64,000 nt of DNA from Solidesulfovibrio carbinolicus. GTDB lineage: Bacteria > Desulfobacterota > Desulfovibrionia > Desulfovibrionales > Desulfovibrionaceae. The DNA lies in contig NZ_CP026538.1 of assembly GCF_004135975.1 (NCBI RefSeq), positions 1 to 64,000 of the forward strand, written 5' to 3'. The translations under genes were made by a program, and so were the position numbers. The first letter of the stretch is position 1, and every line of letters starts with the position of its first letter. Shown here piece after piece: positions 13,210-21,886 of the stretch. The notes under the pieces are model-generated. The model searched no databases. It saw only the letters and a program-made list of their open reading frames with translations, and was not told where the DNA came from.

Positions 13210-14070
13210 ATGATTGGATTTCTTCCCCTGGTCGGCATCGTTATTTTGCTGCTTATCGTTTCGCTTCGGGTGCTCAACGAGTACGAACGCGGCGTGGTCT
13301 TTCGCCTGGGCCGGGTCATCGGTCCCAAGGGGCCGGGGCTGATCCTGCTGTTTCCGGTCATCGACCGCATGACCAAGGTGTCCATGCGCACCTTTGCCCT
13401 GGACGTGCCCCATCAGGACGTCATCACCCGGGACAACGTGAGCATCAAGGTCAACGCCGTGGTTTATTTCCGGGTGGCCGATCCCATCCGGGCCATCCTT
13501 GAAGTCGAGGACTACATGTACGCCACTTCCCAGATCAGCCAGACTACCCTGCGCAGCGTCTGCGGCGGGGTGGAACTCGACGAGATCCTGGCCCACCGCG
13601 ACAAGGTCAACGAGCAGGTCCAGACCATCCTCGACGCCCACACCGGCCCTTGGGGCATCAAGGTGGCCAACGTGGAGCTCAAATACATCGACCTGCCCCA
13701 GGAGATGCAGCGGGCCATGGCCAAACAGGCCGAGGCCGAGCGCGAACGCCGGGCCAAGATCATCAATGCCGAGGGCGAGTTCCAGGCGTCTTCGCGTCTG
13801 GCCGAGGCGGCCCAGATCATCGGCCAGCATCCCGAGGCCATGCAGCTGCGCTACCTGCAAACCATCCGGGAGATGGCGGCGGAAAGCCAAGCTTCGACAA
13901 TTTTGCCCATTCCACTTGATTTTATCCGGACTTTTTTTCAAGGTCCGAGCCACGCCGCCGCAGGAACCGCCCATGGCCAGTCCGCGGACCTGACGGCGCG
14001 ACCCCGGGAGTCAAACGAGGGCGACCCGGTTTCTCCCGCGTCGCTGGAGGCCAAACGGGACGACGCCTGA
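13210..14070 (+). CDS. Slipin / SPFH (Band 7) membrane protein
   Basis: Membrane-scaffold protein of the stomatin group, the expected partner and substrate of the NfeD protease upstream. The 286-residue product has an N-terminal hydrophobic segment ([19 protein letters not shown]). It is followed by the SPFH domain ([41 protein letters not shown]-type block) and a helical region with [16 protein letters not shown]. The C-terminus after about 240 is variable and charged. ATG 13210 with ACGGAGG is chosen; an upstream ATG in frame lacks a ribosome site. Confidence 0.9.
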   Translation: MIGFLPLVGIVILLLIVSLRVLNEYERGVVFRLGRVIGPKGPGLILLFPVIDRMTKVSMRTFALDVPHQDVITRDNVSIKVNAVVYFRVADPIRAILEVEDYMYATSQISQTTLRSVCGGVELDEILAHRDKVNEQVQTILDAHTGPWGIKVANVELKYIDLPQEMQRAMAKQAEAERERRAKIINAEGEFQASSRLAEAAQIIGQHPEAMQLRYLQTIREMAAESQASTILPIPLDFIRTFFQGPSHAAAGTAHGQSADLTARPRESNEGDPVSPASLEAKRDDA

Positions 14071-14133
14071 CGCCGTCCCGCCCCGAATGGGCTTTCCCCT
14101 TCGGGATTGCACGTACCGCTACCCAAAGGAATC

Positions 14134-15141
14134 ATGAATATCCTTGTCACCGGCGCGGCCGGCTTCATCGGCTTCCATCTGTGTCGCCGTTTCTTGTCCA
14201 TGGGTTTTCACGTCACCGGACTGGACAACCTCAATCCGTACTATTCCGTTGCCCTGAAACAAGAACGCATCGGCCTGCTTTCGGCTGACGCGGAATTCCA
14301 TTTCGTCAAGGAAGACATGGCCGACCGGGCGGCCATGGACCGCGTGTTTGACGCCGGCGGCTTCAATTACGTGGTCAACCTGGCTGCCCAGGCCGGCGTG
14401 CGCCACAGCCTGAAATGCCCGGAAGACTACATCAACGCCAATATCATTGGCTATTTTAACATCTTGGAAAATTGCCGCCAGCACAAGGTCGACCATTTCG
14501 TGTTTGCCTCGTCGAGCTCGGTCTACGGCCTCAACACCAAGATGCCCTTTTCCGTGCACGACAACGTGGACCATCCCATCAGCCTGTACGCGGCTTCCAA
14601 GAAGTCCAACGAGCTCATGGCCCACAGCTACAGCTATCTTTTCGGCCTTCCCTGCACGGGGTTGCGCTTTTTCACGGTCTACGGCCCCTGGGGCCGGCCG
14701 GACATGGCCCTGTTCCTTTTTACCAAGGCCATCCTCGAAGGCAATCCCATCCAGGTGTTCAACCACGGCCAGATGGAACGCGACTTCACCTACATCGACG
14801 ACATTGTCGAAGGTGTGGTGCGTGTGACGCAAAACATTCCCAAACCCAATCCCGATTGGAATCCGGCTTCGCCCGATCCCAGCTCCAGCGTTTCGCCGTA
14901 CAAGCTCTACAACATCGGCAACAACAACAGCGTGACGCTGTTGCAGTTCATTGAAGCCATTGAAGAGGCCTTGGGCAAGGAAGCGATCAAGGAATTCCTG
15001 CCGCTCCAGCCCGGCGACGTGCCGGCCACTTGCGCCGACATCGACGACCTCATCAAGGACGTGGGCTTCAAGCCGGCCACCAACATCAAGACCGGCATCG
15101 CCAATTTCATTGCCTGGTACCGTGACTATTACGGGCAATGA
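14134..15141 (+). CDS. NAD-dependent sugar epimerase, UDP-glucuronate 4-epimerase type
   Basis: Short-chain dehydrogenase of nucleotide-sugar metabolism, probably interconverting UDP-glucuronate and UDP-galacturonate for surface polysaccharide. The 335 residues open with the Rossmann motif GAAGFIG (7-13), have SSSSVYG and the catalytic YAASK (Tyr152, Lys156), and the family blocks LRFFTVYGPWGRPDMA and ERDFTYIDD. Length and the insertion before YKLYNIG fit the LpsL/Cap1J type better than GalE, though substrate is inferred. ATG 14134 follows AAAGGA. Confidence 0.88.
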   Translation: MNILVTGAAGFIGFHLCRRFLSMGFHVTGLDNLNPYYSVALKQERIGLLSADAEFHFVKEDMADRAAMDRVFDAGGFNYVVNLAAQAGVRHSLKCPEDYINANIIGYFNILENCRQHKVDHFVFASSSSVYGLNTKMPFSVHDNVDHPISLYAASKKSNELMAHSYSYLFGLPCTGLRFFTVYGPWGRPDMALFLFTKAILEGNPIQVFNHGQMERDFTYIDDIVEGVVRVTQNIPKPNPDWNPASPDPSSSVSPYKLYNIGNNNSVTLLQFIEAIEEALGKEAIKEFLPLQPGDVPATCADIDDLIKDVGFKPATNIKTGIANFIAWYRDYYGQ

Positions 15142-15218
15142 TATTGACAGGATAAGGTTTTTTTTACTAATCGCCCTTTTTGTTCAACCTAAACCCGCCT
15201 CAAGGACGGATTGCGGTA

Positions 15219-15509
15219 ATGGAATTCAAGACCACGAAACGTGATCTCGAAGCTGTATTCGCCAAAATACAGAGCCAGGTCGAAGACGCGACGCTGCCAG
15301 ATGAAGAATCGGTCAATCGCCTTGCCCGCCTCGCCCGCAAGATGCATCAGCTTGCCGACGAAGACTGGATGGACGAAGCCGAGGATTTTTCCCACCTCGC
15401 CGGGCAGTTGCTCAACGCGGTCAAGAAAGGCGATGTCGAGGGCTGCGTCATGCTCGTCGAATCCCTCGACGACGCCCAGTCCTTTTGCCATCGCACTTTC
15501 CGCGATTAG
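15219..15509 (+). CDS. Small acidic XXXCH-domain-like protein
   Basis: A 96-residue acidic helical protein ending in SFCHRTFRD. That Cys-His tail and the helical LARLARKMHQLADEDW region resemble the small XXXCH-domain proteins of Desulfovibrio-type bacteria, whose role is unknown. Family assignment is from memory of the motif and tentative. ATG 15219 is preferred to a TTG 39 bases upstream because AAGGACGGA precedes it. It lies just ahead of parS and parA, but nothing in the sequence ties it to segregation. Confidence 0.65.
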   Translation: MEFKTTKRDLEAVFAKIQSQVEDATLPDEESVNRLARLARKMHQLADEDWMDEAEDFSHLAGQLLNAVKKGDVEGCVMLVESLDDAQSFCHRTFRD

Positions 15510-15520
15510 CCGCCGGCCGC

Positions 15521-15536
15521 TGTTTCACGTGAAACA
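15521..15536. promoter_or_regulatory. parS: parS centromere-like site
   Basis: TGTTTCACGTGAAACA is a perfect 16-bp palindrome, extended by a C/G pair on each side. It equals the widely conserved ParB-binding parS consensus. It lies 12 bases after the XXXCH-like gene and 54 bases before parA, about 15 kb from dnaA, as expected for an origin-proximal segregation site. Spreading of ParB from here would also touch the parA promoter. Confidence 0.9.
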
Positions 15537-15590
15537 GTGGGGGAAGCGCGCCTCAAACCTTCCTGGCGCGTAGGCCCAAGGAGCTGCCGC

Positions 15591-16361
15591 ATGGCTCGTG
15601 TCATCGTGATCGCCAATCAGAAAGGCGGCGTGGGCAAAACCACCACGGCCGTCAATCTGGCCGCCTCCCTGGCGGTGATGGAAAAAAAAGTCCTGCTCAT
15701 CGACTGCGACCCCCAGGCCAACGCCAGCAGCGGATTGTCCATCTACCAAGACCAGATCAGCGAAAATCTCTACTCCGTCCTGTTCGATCCGGAGAACGCC
15801 CGCAAGGCCTTTGTCGGCACCGAACTGCCCTTCCTCACCGTGTTGCCCTCGGCCCCGGATCTGGTGGCCGCCGATATCGAACTGGTGGACAAGCCTGGCC
15901 GCGAATTCTACATGCGCCGGCTGGTCGAAGCCGTGCAGGACGAGTTTGACTACATCTTGCTGGATTGCCCGCCGTCCCTGGGGCTGGTGACGCTCAACGC
16001 CCTGTGCGCGGCCACGGAAATGCTCGTGCCGCTGCAGTGCGAATACTACGCCCTGGAAGGCATAGCCCAGCTGCTGCGCACCTACGATCAGGTCCGCAAA
16101 CGCCTCAATCCGCGCCTGCGCCTGCTCGGCGTGGTGCTCACCATGTACGACGGCCGCAACAAGCTCAATCGCCACGTCAAGCGCGAGGTCTGGAAGTGTT
16201 TCCCCAAGCTCTATTTCCAGACCCTCATTCCGCGCAATATCCGCTTGTCCGAAGCCCCCAGCTACGGCAAGCCCGCGCTCACCCACGACGTCAAGTCGCG
16301 CGGAGCCGAAGCCTACATCAGCCTGGCTCAGGAAGTCGTCCGGCGACAGACCGCCGCCTAG
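15591..16361 (+). CDS. parA: Chromosome partitioning ATPase ParA (Soj)
   Basis: Walker-type ATPase that moves ParB-parS complexes during chromosome segregation. The 256-residue protein has the deviant Walker A KGGVGKTT at 11-18, DCDPQANAS, and the Walker B region YILLDCPPSLG. It lacks an N-terminal DNA-binding extension, so it is the chromosomal Soj type. AAGGAG precedes ATG 15591; the longer frame would run through the parS palindrome. A strong terminator follows the stop, so parB, though nearby, is probably transcribed separately. Confidence 0.95.
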   Translation: MARVIVIANQKGGVGKTTTAVNLAASLAVMEKKVLLIDCDPQANASSGLSIYQDQISENLYSVLFDPENARKAFVGTELPFLTVLPSAPDLVAADIELVDKPGREFYMRRLVEAVQDEFDYILLDCPPSLGLVTLNALCAATEMLVPLQCEYYALEGIAQLLRTYDQVRKRLNPRLRLLGVVLTMYDGRNKLNRHVKREVWKCFPKLYFQTLIPRNIRLSEAPSYGKPALTHDVKSRGAEAYISLAQEVVRRQTAA

Positions 16362-16380
16362 GGCATCGGGAATTGCCCAC

Positions 16381-16412
16381 AAAAAAAGCCGGCCCAGGTG
16401 GCCGGCTTTTTT
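16381..16412. terminator. Bidirectional intrinsic terminator
   Basis: A run of A, then AGCCGGCC, a short loop, GGCCGGCT and a T run. It ends parA on the plus strand and, read the other way, the convergent small Cys-rich gene. Confidence 0.85.
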
Positions 16413-16436
16413 GCGTCCAAAGCGCGGGAGGTTCGC

Positions 16437-16868
16437 CTAGCCCTTGTCCACGTAGGGCTTGCACTCCACGGTCAGATGCTTCTTGAAATGCTTTTTGAGC
16501 ACAAGCGCCTTGCAGCCGGCGCATTGGAAGGTTACCAACCCGCCAAGATTGGCGTTGCGCAGCCGGAACTTGCGCGGCTCGTCCGCCCGCCAGTCCTCGG
16601 TCTTGGCCCCGCAGCAGTCGCAGTGGACGTCGTAGGCCGGCGGATAGGTAAAGTCCCAGTAGGCGAGCAGGGTTTCCCACTCCTGCAGGGGCTCGGGCCG
16701 TACCTCGGGCTCCGGCCGAGCGGCCGGGTCCAGGACGTACAGGGCCTTGGTCAGCGGCGGCAACACCGCGTCCTTGCAGCGCTCCCAGAGTTCGGCGCTG
16801 ACAAGCACGCCGCGCGGCGCGCCGTTGGCATCGAAAAGTTCCAGAAAATGGGGCGAAATGCGCGGCAC
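16437..16868 (-). CDS. Small Cys-rich (zinc-ribbon-like) protein
   Basis: Not recognised as a named family. The 143-residue product has two CxxC-type pairs, CDCCGAKTEDW and FQCAGCKALVLKKHF, separated by about 25 residues, which would form a zinc ribbon. The N-terminal part contains PHFLELFDANGAP, a common carbohydrate- or stress-domain-like sequence of unknown role. The start is taken as the GTG six bases after AAGGAG, not the further-upstream GTG, which has no ribosome site. It lies head-to-head with parB and is read against the flanking genes. Confidence 0.72.
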   Translation of the reverse strand: MPRISPHFLELFDANGAPRGVLVSAELWERCKDAVLPPLTKALYVLDPAARPEPEVRPEPLQEWETLLAYWDFTYPPAYDVHCDCCGAKTEDWRADEPRKFRLRNANLGGLVTFQCAGCKALVLKKHFKKHLTVECKPYVDKG

Positions 16869-16952
16869 GTCCGGCTCCTTGGCTTGGCGTTTGGGTGGAC
16901 AGGCGTCCGGCCCTTTGAAAAAAAAGCAAAACACGGTAATCGGTTCTCAAGC

Positions 16953-16970
16953 GGACGCGCGATCGCGTCC
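16953..16970. promoter_or_regulatory. Inverted repeat between Cys-rich gene and parB
   Basis: GGACGCG and CGCGTCC separated by CGAT form a seven-bp-arm dyad, 28 bases ahead of the parB start in the divergent promoter region. It may be an operator or a leader hairpin; no T run follows. Confidence 0.35.
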
Positions 16971-16998
16971 GGCAAGTACGATTAAAAGGAACGATCCC

Positions 16999-17925
16999 AT
17001 GGCGCAAGCCCAAAAAGGTTTGGGACGCGGACTCGAAGCCCTGCTCGGCGGGTTTGGCGAAGCCGACGCCTCGCCAAGCGAAGTGCGTCTGCTCCCCCTG
17101 GACGACATCCGGGCCAATCCCGAGCAACCCCGACGCACCTTCAGCGAGGAGTCCCTGGCTGAGCTGGCCGCGTCCATCCGCGAACAAGGTCTGCTCCAGC
17201 CCGTGCTGGTGCGCCCCCTGCCCGGCCATGGCCGCCACAGCCACGAGATCGTGGCCGGCGAACGCCGCTGGCGGGCCGCCCGGTTGGCCGGACTGACCGA
17301 AATACCCGCCCTGGTGCGCGAGGTGGACGACGAGACCGGCTTTGCCCTGGCCCTGGTCGAAAACCTCCAGCGCGAAGATCTAAATCCCATGGAAGAGGCC
17401 GCCGGCTATCAGCTGCTCGTCAGCCGCTATGGCCTGAGCCAGGAGGCCGTGGCCGCCAAGGTCGGCAAGAGCCGATCGGCCGTGGCCAACAGCCTGCGTC
17501 TGACCACCCTGGACGAAGCCGTGCGGGCCGATCTGGCCGCCGGCAAGCTCACCGCCGGCCATGCCCGGGCGCTGCTGTCCCTGCCTGAGGGGGAATTGCG
17601 CGACGCTCTATGGCGGCGGGTGGTGGACGGCGGCATCAGCGTGCGCGAGGCCGAGGCCGCCGCCGCTTACACCAAGACTCACGGCCGGTTGCCCGAAGCC
17701 GGGGCCATGGCCGACGCCCCGCGCAAACGCGGCCCCAAGCCGGTCCCGGACGCGCGCCTCAAGGGCCTGGAAGCCGTGCTCACCGAACGGGTCGGGGTGC
17801 TGGTCAAAACCACGGGCTCGGCCGACCACGGCCGCCTCACCTTCCATTTCAGTTCGCGCCGTGAACTCGAAGGGCTGCTGGAACGCTTTGCGCTCTCTCC
17901 CGCCGCCCTGGGAGAAGACGCGTGA
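16999..17925 (+). CDS. parB: Chromosome partitioning protein ParB (Spo0J)
   Basis: CTP-dependent DNA clamp that loads at parS. The 308 residues show the N-terminal ParA-stimulating peptide (KGLGRGLEALL), the ParB/Srx domain with GERRWRAARLAG at 87-98, ENLQREDLNPMEEA, a helix-turn-helix (LSQEAVAAKVGKSRSAVANSLR) and a C-terminal dimer domain. AAAAGGA precedes ATG 16999; longer frames run through the opposite gene. The stop overlaps the next gene's GTG by four bases. Confidence 0.95.
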   Translation: MAQAQKGLGRGLEALLGGFGEADASPSEVRLLPLDDIRANPEQPRRTFSEESLAELAASIREQGLLQPVLVRPLPGHGRHSHEIVAGERRWRAARLAGLTEIPALVREVDDETGFALALVENLQREDLNPMEEAAGYQLLVSRYGLSQEAVAAKVGKSRSAVANSLRLTTLDEAVRADLAAGKLTAGHARALLSLPEGELRDALWRRVVDGGISVREAEAAAAYTKTHGRLPEAGAMADAPRKRGPKPVPDARLKGLEAVLTERVGVLVKTTGSADHGRLTFHFSSRRELEGLLERFALSPAALGEDA

Positions 17926-18968
17926 ATCCGGACCCGGGGCTGCTCCCCGATCTGGCCCGGCTGTCCGCCGCGTTGGACGCCATGGCCGGCAAGGCCGTGC
18001 TGGTCCTGGGCGACGCCATGCTCGACCACTATCTCATGGGCGAGGTGGGCCGCATTTCCCCGGAAGCGCCGGTGCCGGTGGTCAAGGTGGGCCGCGAGCG
18101 CCATCTGGCCGGCGGGGCCGGCAACGTGGCCCGCAACATCGCCGCCCTGGGGGCCAAGCCCCTGCTCGTCTCGGCCACGGGCGACGACGACGCCGGCCGG
18201 ATGCTCGGCACGCTCCTGGAACGCGACGGCGTCGAGAGCCTGCTCGTGCGCGACCGCAGCCGGCCGACCACGATAAAAACCCGCATCATCGCCCAGAACC
18301 AGCAGGTGGTGCGGGTGGACCGCGAATCCGACGCGCCCCTGGCCGACAAGGCCCGCCAAGGACTCATGGCCGCCCTGCCTGCGCTGGTGACCAAGGCCGA
18401 CGTGGTCATCGTCTCGGACTACGCCAAGGGCGTTGTCGGCCCGGACCTCATGGCCGCCCTGCGCGCCGCCGTGGCCGCCTGTGACCCCAGGCCCATGATC
18501 CTGGTCGATCCCAAGCCGGCCAACCTGGCCTGCTACGCCGGGGTCGATCTGCTCACGCCCAATCTCAAGGAAACCCTGGAAATGGCCGGCTCCGCCGCCG
18601 TGTCCCGGGAAACCGGCCCGCGCCGGGTGCTGCGGGCCGGCTTGGCCCTTTTCAAAACCGTGCGCTGCCGCCATCTGTGTGTGACCCTTGGCCCGGACGG
18701 CATCGCGCTTTTCCGCACACCTTCGGATGTGGCCCACATTCCCACCGCTGCCCGGCGCGTCTACGACGTCACCGGCGCGGGCGATTCGGTCATGGCCGCT
18801 CTGGCCTGCGGCCTGGCCGCCGGGCTTGACCTTTTGGACGCTTGCATGCTCTCCAATTATTGCGCCGGCATCGCCGTGTCCCAGGTGGGCGCGGCCGCCG
18901 TTTCCCGCGACGAACTGGCCGCCGCCCTGGCCGAGGCGGCCGTCCCGGAGGTCGAGCGCTGGTTGTAA
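17922..18968 (+). CDS. hldE: D-glycero-beta-D-manno-heptose-7-phosphate kinase
   Basis: PfkB-type sugar kinase that phosphorylates heptose-7-phosphate for the LPS inner core. The 348 residues show VLVLGDAMLDHYLMGEVGRISPE-type N-terminal contacts, GGAGNVARNIAALG, and the catalytic DVTGAGDS block near 283. The nucleotidyltransferase half found in fused HldE proteins is absent, so this is the stand-alone kinase (RfaE1/HldA type). GTG start overlaps parB (GTGA), implying co-transcription. It starts a run of envelope-related genes. Confidence 0.88.
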   Translation: MNPDPGLLPDLARLSAALDAMAGKAVLVLGDAMLDHYLMGEVGRISPEAPVPVVKVGRERHLAGGAGNVARNIAALGAKPLLVSATGDDDAGRMLGTLLERDGVESLLVRDRSRPTTIKTRIIAQNQQVVRVDRESDAPLADKARQGLMAALPALVTKADVVIVSDYAKGVVGPDLMAALRAAVAACDPRPMILVDPKPANLACYAGVDLLTPNLKETLEMAGSAAVSRETGPRRVLRAGLALFKTVRCRHLCVTLGPDGIALFRTPSDVAHIPTAARRVYDVTGAGDSVMAALACGLAAGLDLLDACMLSNYCAGIAVSQVGAAAVSRDELAAALAEAAVPEVERWL

Positions 18969-19011
18969 ACCGCGCCCGCCCCGCCGCAACCCTCGGCCGG
19001 AGCCGTTGCCC

Positions 19012-19341
19012 ATGCCTACCGCTTCTTCCGCCAAGCCTGCCTGGACGCTGGCAAAAGGCGACACGCCTGCCGACATCGTGCTGACCGGTGAGATCGATTT
19101 CACCGCCACCCCGGCCGTGCGGCAGCAGTTGTTGGCCGCCATGGACGGCGGCGCGCCCGAGATCGTGTTGCATCTGGCCGGCCTGGACTATGTCGACAGC
19201 TCCGGCCTGGCCCTTTTTATCGAGGCTAAAAAACGCCTGGCCGAGGCCGGGCGCACCATCCGCATTGCCGACATTTCGCCCCAGGTGGCCAAGATTTTCC
19301 ACCTCACCCAACTCGGCGAGCTGTTCGGGCTGCCCGAATAG
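19012..19341 (+). CDS. STAS-domain protein (MlaB-like)
   Basis: A 109-residue single STAS domain. DYVDSSGLALFIEAKKR places Ser63/Ser64 at the position phosphorylated in anti-sigma antagonists and conserved in MlaB. Next to mlaE and mlaF its likely job is to stabilise the ATPase of the lipid transporter rather than control a sigma factor. Order with STAS first is different from E. coli mlaFEDCB. ATG 19012 is used; the upstream frame is a shadow of the kinase gene. Confidence 0.8.
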   Translation: MPTASSAKPAWTLAKGDTPADIVLTGEIDFTATPAVRQQLLAAMDGGAPEIVLHLAGLDYVDSSGLALFIEAKKRLAEAGRTIRIADISPQVAKIFHLTQLGELFGLPE

Positions 19342-19357
19342 CCAGGCGGCAGGCGAC

Positions 19358-20128
19358 ATGGCCAGGAAACAGGACGATCTGGGCGTGCTGGTCGGCTTGG
19401 CCGCCGACCTCATGCGCTGCGCCGGCCGGGCGCTTCGCCCTTGGCGGCCGGAAAAGCCCTACCTGCGTGCCCGCACCATCAGCCACTTGGCCTGGGTCGG
19501 GGCCGATTCCCTGGCTATCGTCAGCGTCATTGCCGCCTGCGTCGGCATTATCCTGTCCTTGCAAGCCGCCATCCAGCTCGAAAAGGTCGGGGCTATGAGC
19601 TATGTGGCCAATCTGGTGGGCTTTTCCCTGGTCACCGAGCTTGGGCCGCTACTCACCTGCCTCATCCTTTCGGGCCGGGCCGGCGCGGCCTTTACGGCTG
19701 AAATCGCCACCATGCGCATCAGCGAAGAAATCGACGCCCTGGCCGTCATGGGCATCGACCCGGTGCGCTTTCTGGTCTGGCCGAAATTCGTGGCCATGGC
19801 CGTCATGGCTCCCCTGCTCACGCTTTGGGCCGACGCCGTGGGCATCACCGCCGGCGGCATTTTCTCCTCCCTGGCTCTGGGCCTGTCCGGCAAGGTCTAT
19901 TTCAACCAGATCGCCTATTTTCTGGGCTTTAAGGACTTGCTGTCGGGCTTGGTCAAGAGCGCCGGCTTTGGCGTGGCCATTACGGTCATCTCCTGCTGGC
20001 AAGGGTTTCTGGCCCGGGAGGGCGCGGCCGACGTGGGCCGGCGCACCACCGCCGCCGTGGTCCAGTCGATTTTCGTCATGATCCTTTTGGATTTGTTTTT
20101 TACCGCCCTCAATTATATCTTCCGCTAA
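19358..20128 (+). CDS. mlaE: Phospholipid-transport ABC permease, MlaE type
   Basis: Inner-membrane permease of an MCE-type lipid transporter. The 256 residues contain about five hydrophobic segments and the MlaE/YrbE signature region GPLLTCLILSGRAGAAFTAEIATM followed by EEIDALAVMGIDP, seen around 103-140. It lies 16 bases after the STAS gene and is followed by the ATPase and the MCE protein. Direction of lipid transport cannot be told from sequence. Confidence 0.92.
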   Translation: MARKQDDLGVLVGLAADLMRCAGRALRPWRPEKPYLRARTISHLAWVGADSLAIVSVIAACVGIILSLQAAIQLEKVGAMSYVANLVGFSLVTELGPLLTCLILSGRAGAAFTAEIATMRISEEIDALAVMGIDPVRFLVWPKFVAMAVMAPLLTLWADAVGITAGGIFSSLALGLSGKVYFNQIAYFLGFKDLLSGLVKSAGFGVAITVISCWQGFLAREGAADVGRRTTAAVVQSIFVMILLDLFFTALNYIFR

Positions 20129-20145
20129 ACCCTAAGGAGTCGCTC

Positions 20146-20973
20146 GTGTCCGGCCGCCTGGAATCTCCCGACATCGCCCTGTCCGACGTCAGCGTCGGCT
20201 ACGGCGAACGCACCGTGCTTGCCGGCGTCACCACCGTGCTGCCCGGGGGCAAGGTGAGCGTCATCCTGGGCGGGTCGGGCTGCGGCAAATCGACGCTGCT
20301 GCGCAACATCATCGGCCTTGTCCCCATCCAAAGGGGCCGCATCGTCCTTGGCGGCCACGACATGGCCGAAATCGCCGAGGCCGAGCGGCTTAACGTCCGC
20401 CGCCGCATGGGCGTGCTCTTTCAGGACGGGGCGCTGCTGGGGTCCCTGCGCCTGGGCGAAAACATCGCCCTGCCCCTGCGAGAGCACACGGAACTGACGG
20501 ATTCGCTCATCGAGGAGATTGTGCGTTTAAAGCTCAAGCTCGTGGGGCTGGCCGACTTCATGGACTATTTCCCCAGCGAACTCTCGGGCGGCATGCGCAA
20601 ACGGGCCGGTCTGGCCCGGGCCATGGCCCTGGATCCGGCCGTGCTCTTGTGCGACGAGCCGACCTCGGGCCTGGACCCCATCACCGCCGCCGACATGGAC
20701 CAGCTGATCCTGGAACTACGGGCCACCTTCGACATGACTATCGTGGTGGTCACCCACGATCTGGAAAGCCTCTACGCCATCGCCGACCACGTGGTGGTCT
20801 TAAGCGCCGGCCGGATGCTGTTCGAGGGGCCGCTGGACCGTCTGGCCGCCAGCGACGATCCGTTCATCCACCAGTTTCTGGCCCGCCAGCCCAGCCGGGA
20901 AAGCCGCATCCTTGGCGGCAGCTGGAGCGCCATGGTCGATAGCCGGCGTCAATGCGCCGTGGGGAGGGGCTGA
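20146..20973 (+). CDS. mlaF: Phospholipid-transport ABC ATPase, MlaF type
   Basis: Cytoplasmic ATPase driving the MlaE/MlaD complex. The 275 residues have Walker A GGSGCGKST at about 42-50, signature LSGGMRKRAGLARA from 146, and Walker B AVLLCDEPTSGLDP near 165. The SGGMRKR form of the signature is typical of the MlaF group. GTG start with AAGGAG. It is one base from the MCE gene. Confidence 0.93.
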   Translation: MSGRLESPDIALSDVSVGYGERTVLAGVTTVLPGGKVSVILGGSGCGKSTLLRNIIGLVPIQRGRIVLGGHDMAEIAEAERLNVRRRMGVLFQDGALLGSLRLGENIALPLREHTELTDSLIEEIVRLKLKLVGLADFMDYFPSELSGGMRKRAGLARAMALDPAVLLCDEPTSGLDPITAADMDQLILELRATFDMTIVVVTHDLESLYAIADHVVVLSAGRMLFEGPLDRLAASDDPFIHQFLARQPSRESRILGGSWSAMVDSRRQCAVGRG

Positions 20974-20974
20974 C

Positions 20975-21886
20975 ATGCTGACGGCCAAGGCCAGCCGGTC
21001 GGACTATCTCAAGGCGGCCGGGGCGCTGGCCCTGGGGCTGGTCATTCTCGGCGGCTTCATGGTGGTGCTGGGCGGCAACTGGTTCTGGGTGAAATACGAC
21101 CACTACTTGATCCGTTTCACGGCCATCAAGGATTTGAGCCGGGGCCGGCCGGTCAAGTACGCTGGTCTGGACGTGGGCCGGGTCGAGGACATCACCCTGG
21201 ATGTTAACGATCCCCGCTATATCGGCGTTACCGTGGCTATTCGCCAAGGATTTCCGCTCTTTGGCGGCACCGTGGCCCGCATTGCCCAGAAGGGGCTGGT
21301 GGGTGACTACTACGTGTTGCTGGAACTGCGCGGCCAGCCCGGGGAGAAAATTCCCCCTGGCTCAGCCATTGCGGCCATCACCACCATGGACGTGCAGGAG
21401 CTGGCCGCCAAGGCCGGCGAGATGCTTGACGACATCCGCCCGAAAATAAACGAAATAGCCGAGAACATCAGTCTGCTGTTCACGCCGGAAAACACCGAAT
21501 CCCTGAAGAAAGCCCTGGAAGGCACGCCCAGGTTGGTGGAAGACCTGCGTTTGGCGGCCAACGATTTTCGCCGCAACTGGGAAGCGCTCTCGGGCAAGGG
21601 CGGCAAGGCGGCCGAGACCCTGGACGCGTCGCTTAAGCGCATGGACAAGGTCGTAACCACCGTGGAAGGCGAGCTGACCAAGACCCTGGCCACCTTTCGG
21701 ACCCAGGCCGAGCACGTGGGCGGGCTGACCAGCGACGTGCGCCAGGGATTCAACTACGATCAGGAACAGCTCGAAGAAATTTTGCGCAACCTCAACCGGA
21801 CGAGCCGCGAGGTCCGGGAGCTGGCTTCCCGTTTGCGGGAGCGGCCCTGGGAACTCTTGCGGCCGCCATCAGGACCAGCTCGATGA
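20975..21886 (+). CDS. mlaD: MCE-domain lipid-binding protein, MlaD type
   Basis: Membrane-anchored periplasmic ring protein that carries lipid for the transporter. The 303 residues have one N-terminal transmembrane helix (about 10-34), an MCE domain (about 40-115, with RGRPVKYAGLDVGRVEDI and GLVGDYYVLLEL), then a long amphipathic helical tail of about 180 residues with DASLKRMDKV-like repeats. The tail is longer than in E. coli MlaD and could form a needle reaching across the periplasm. The lipoprotein gene overlaps its end (ATGA). Confidence 0.9.
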   Translation: MLTAKASRSDYLKAAGALALGLVILGGFMVVLGGNWFWVKYDHYLIRFTAIKDLSRGRPVKYAGLDVGRVEDITLDVNDPRYIGVTVAIRQGFPLFGGTVARIAQKGLVGDYYVLLELRGQPGEKIPPGSAIAAITTMDVQELAAKAGEMLDDIRPKINEIAENISLLFTPENTESLKKALEGTPRLVEDLRLAANDFRRNWEALSGKGGKAAETLDASLKRMDKVVTTVEGELTKTLATFRTQAEHVGGLTSDVRQGFNYDQEQLEEILRNLNRTSREVRELASRLRERPWELLRPPSGPAR

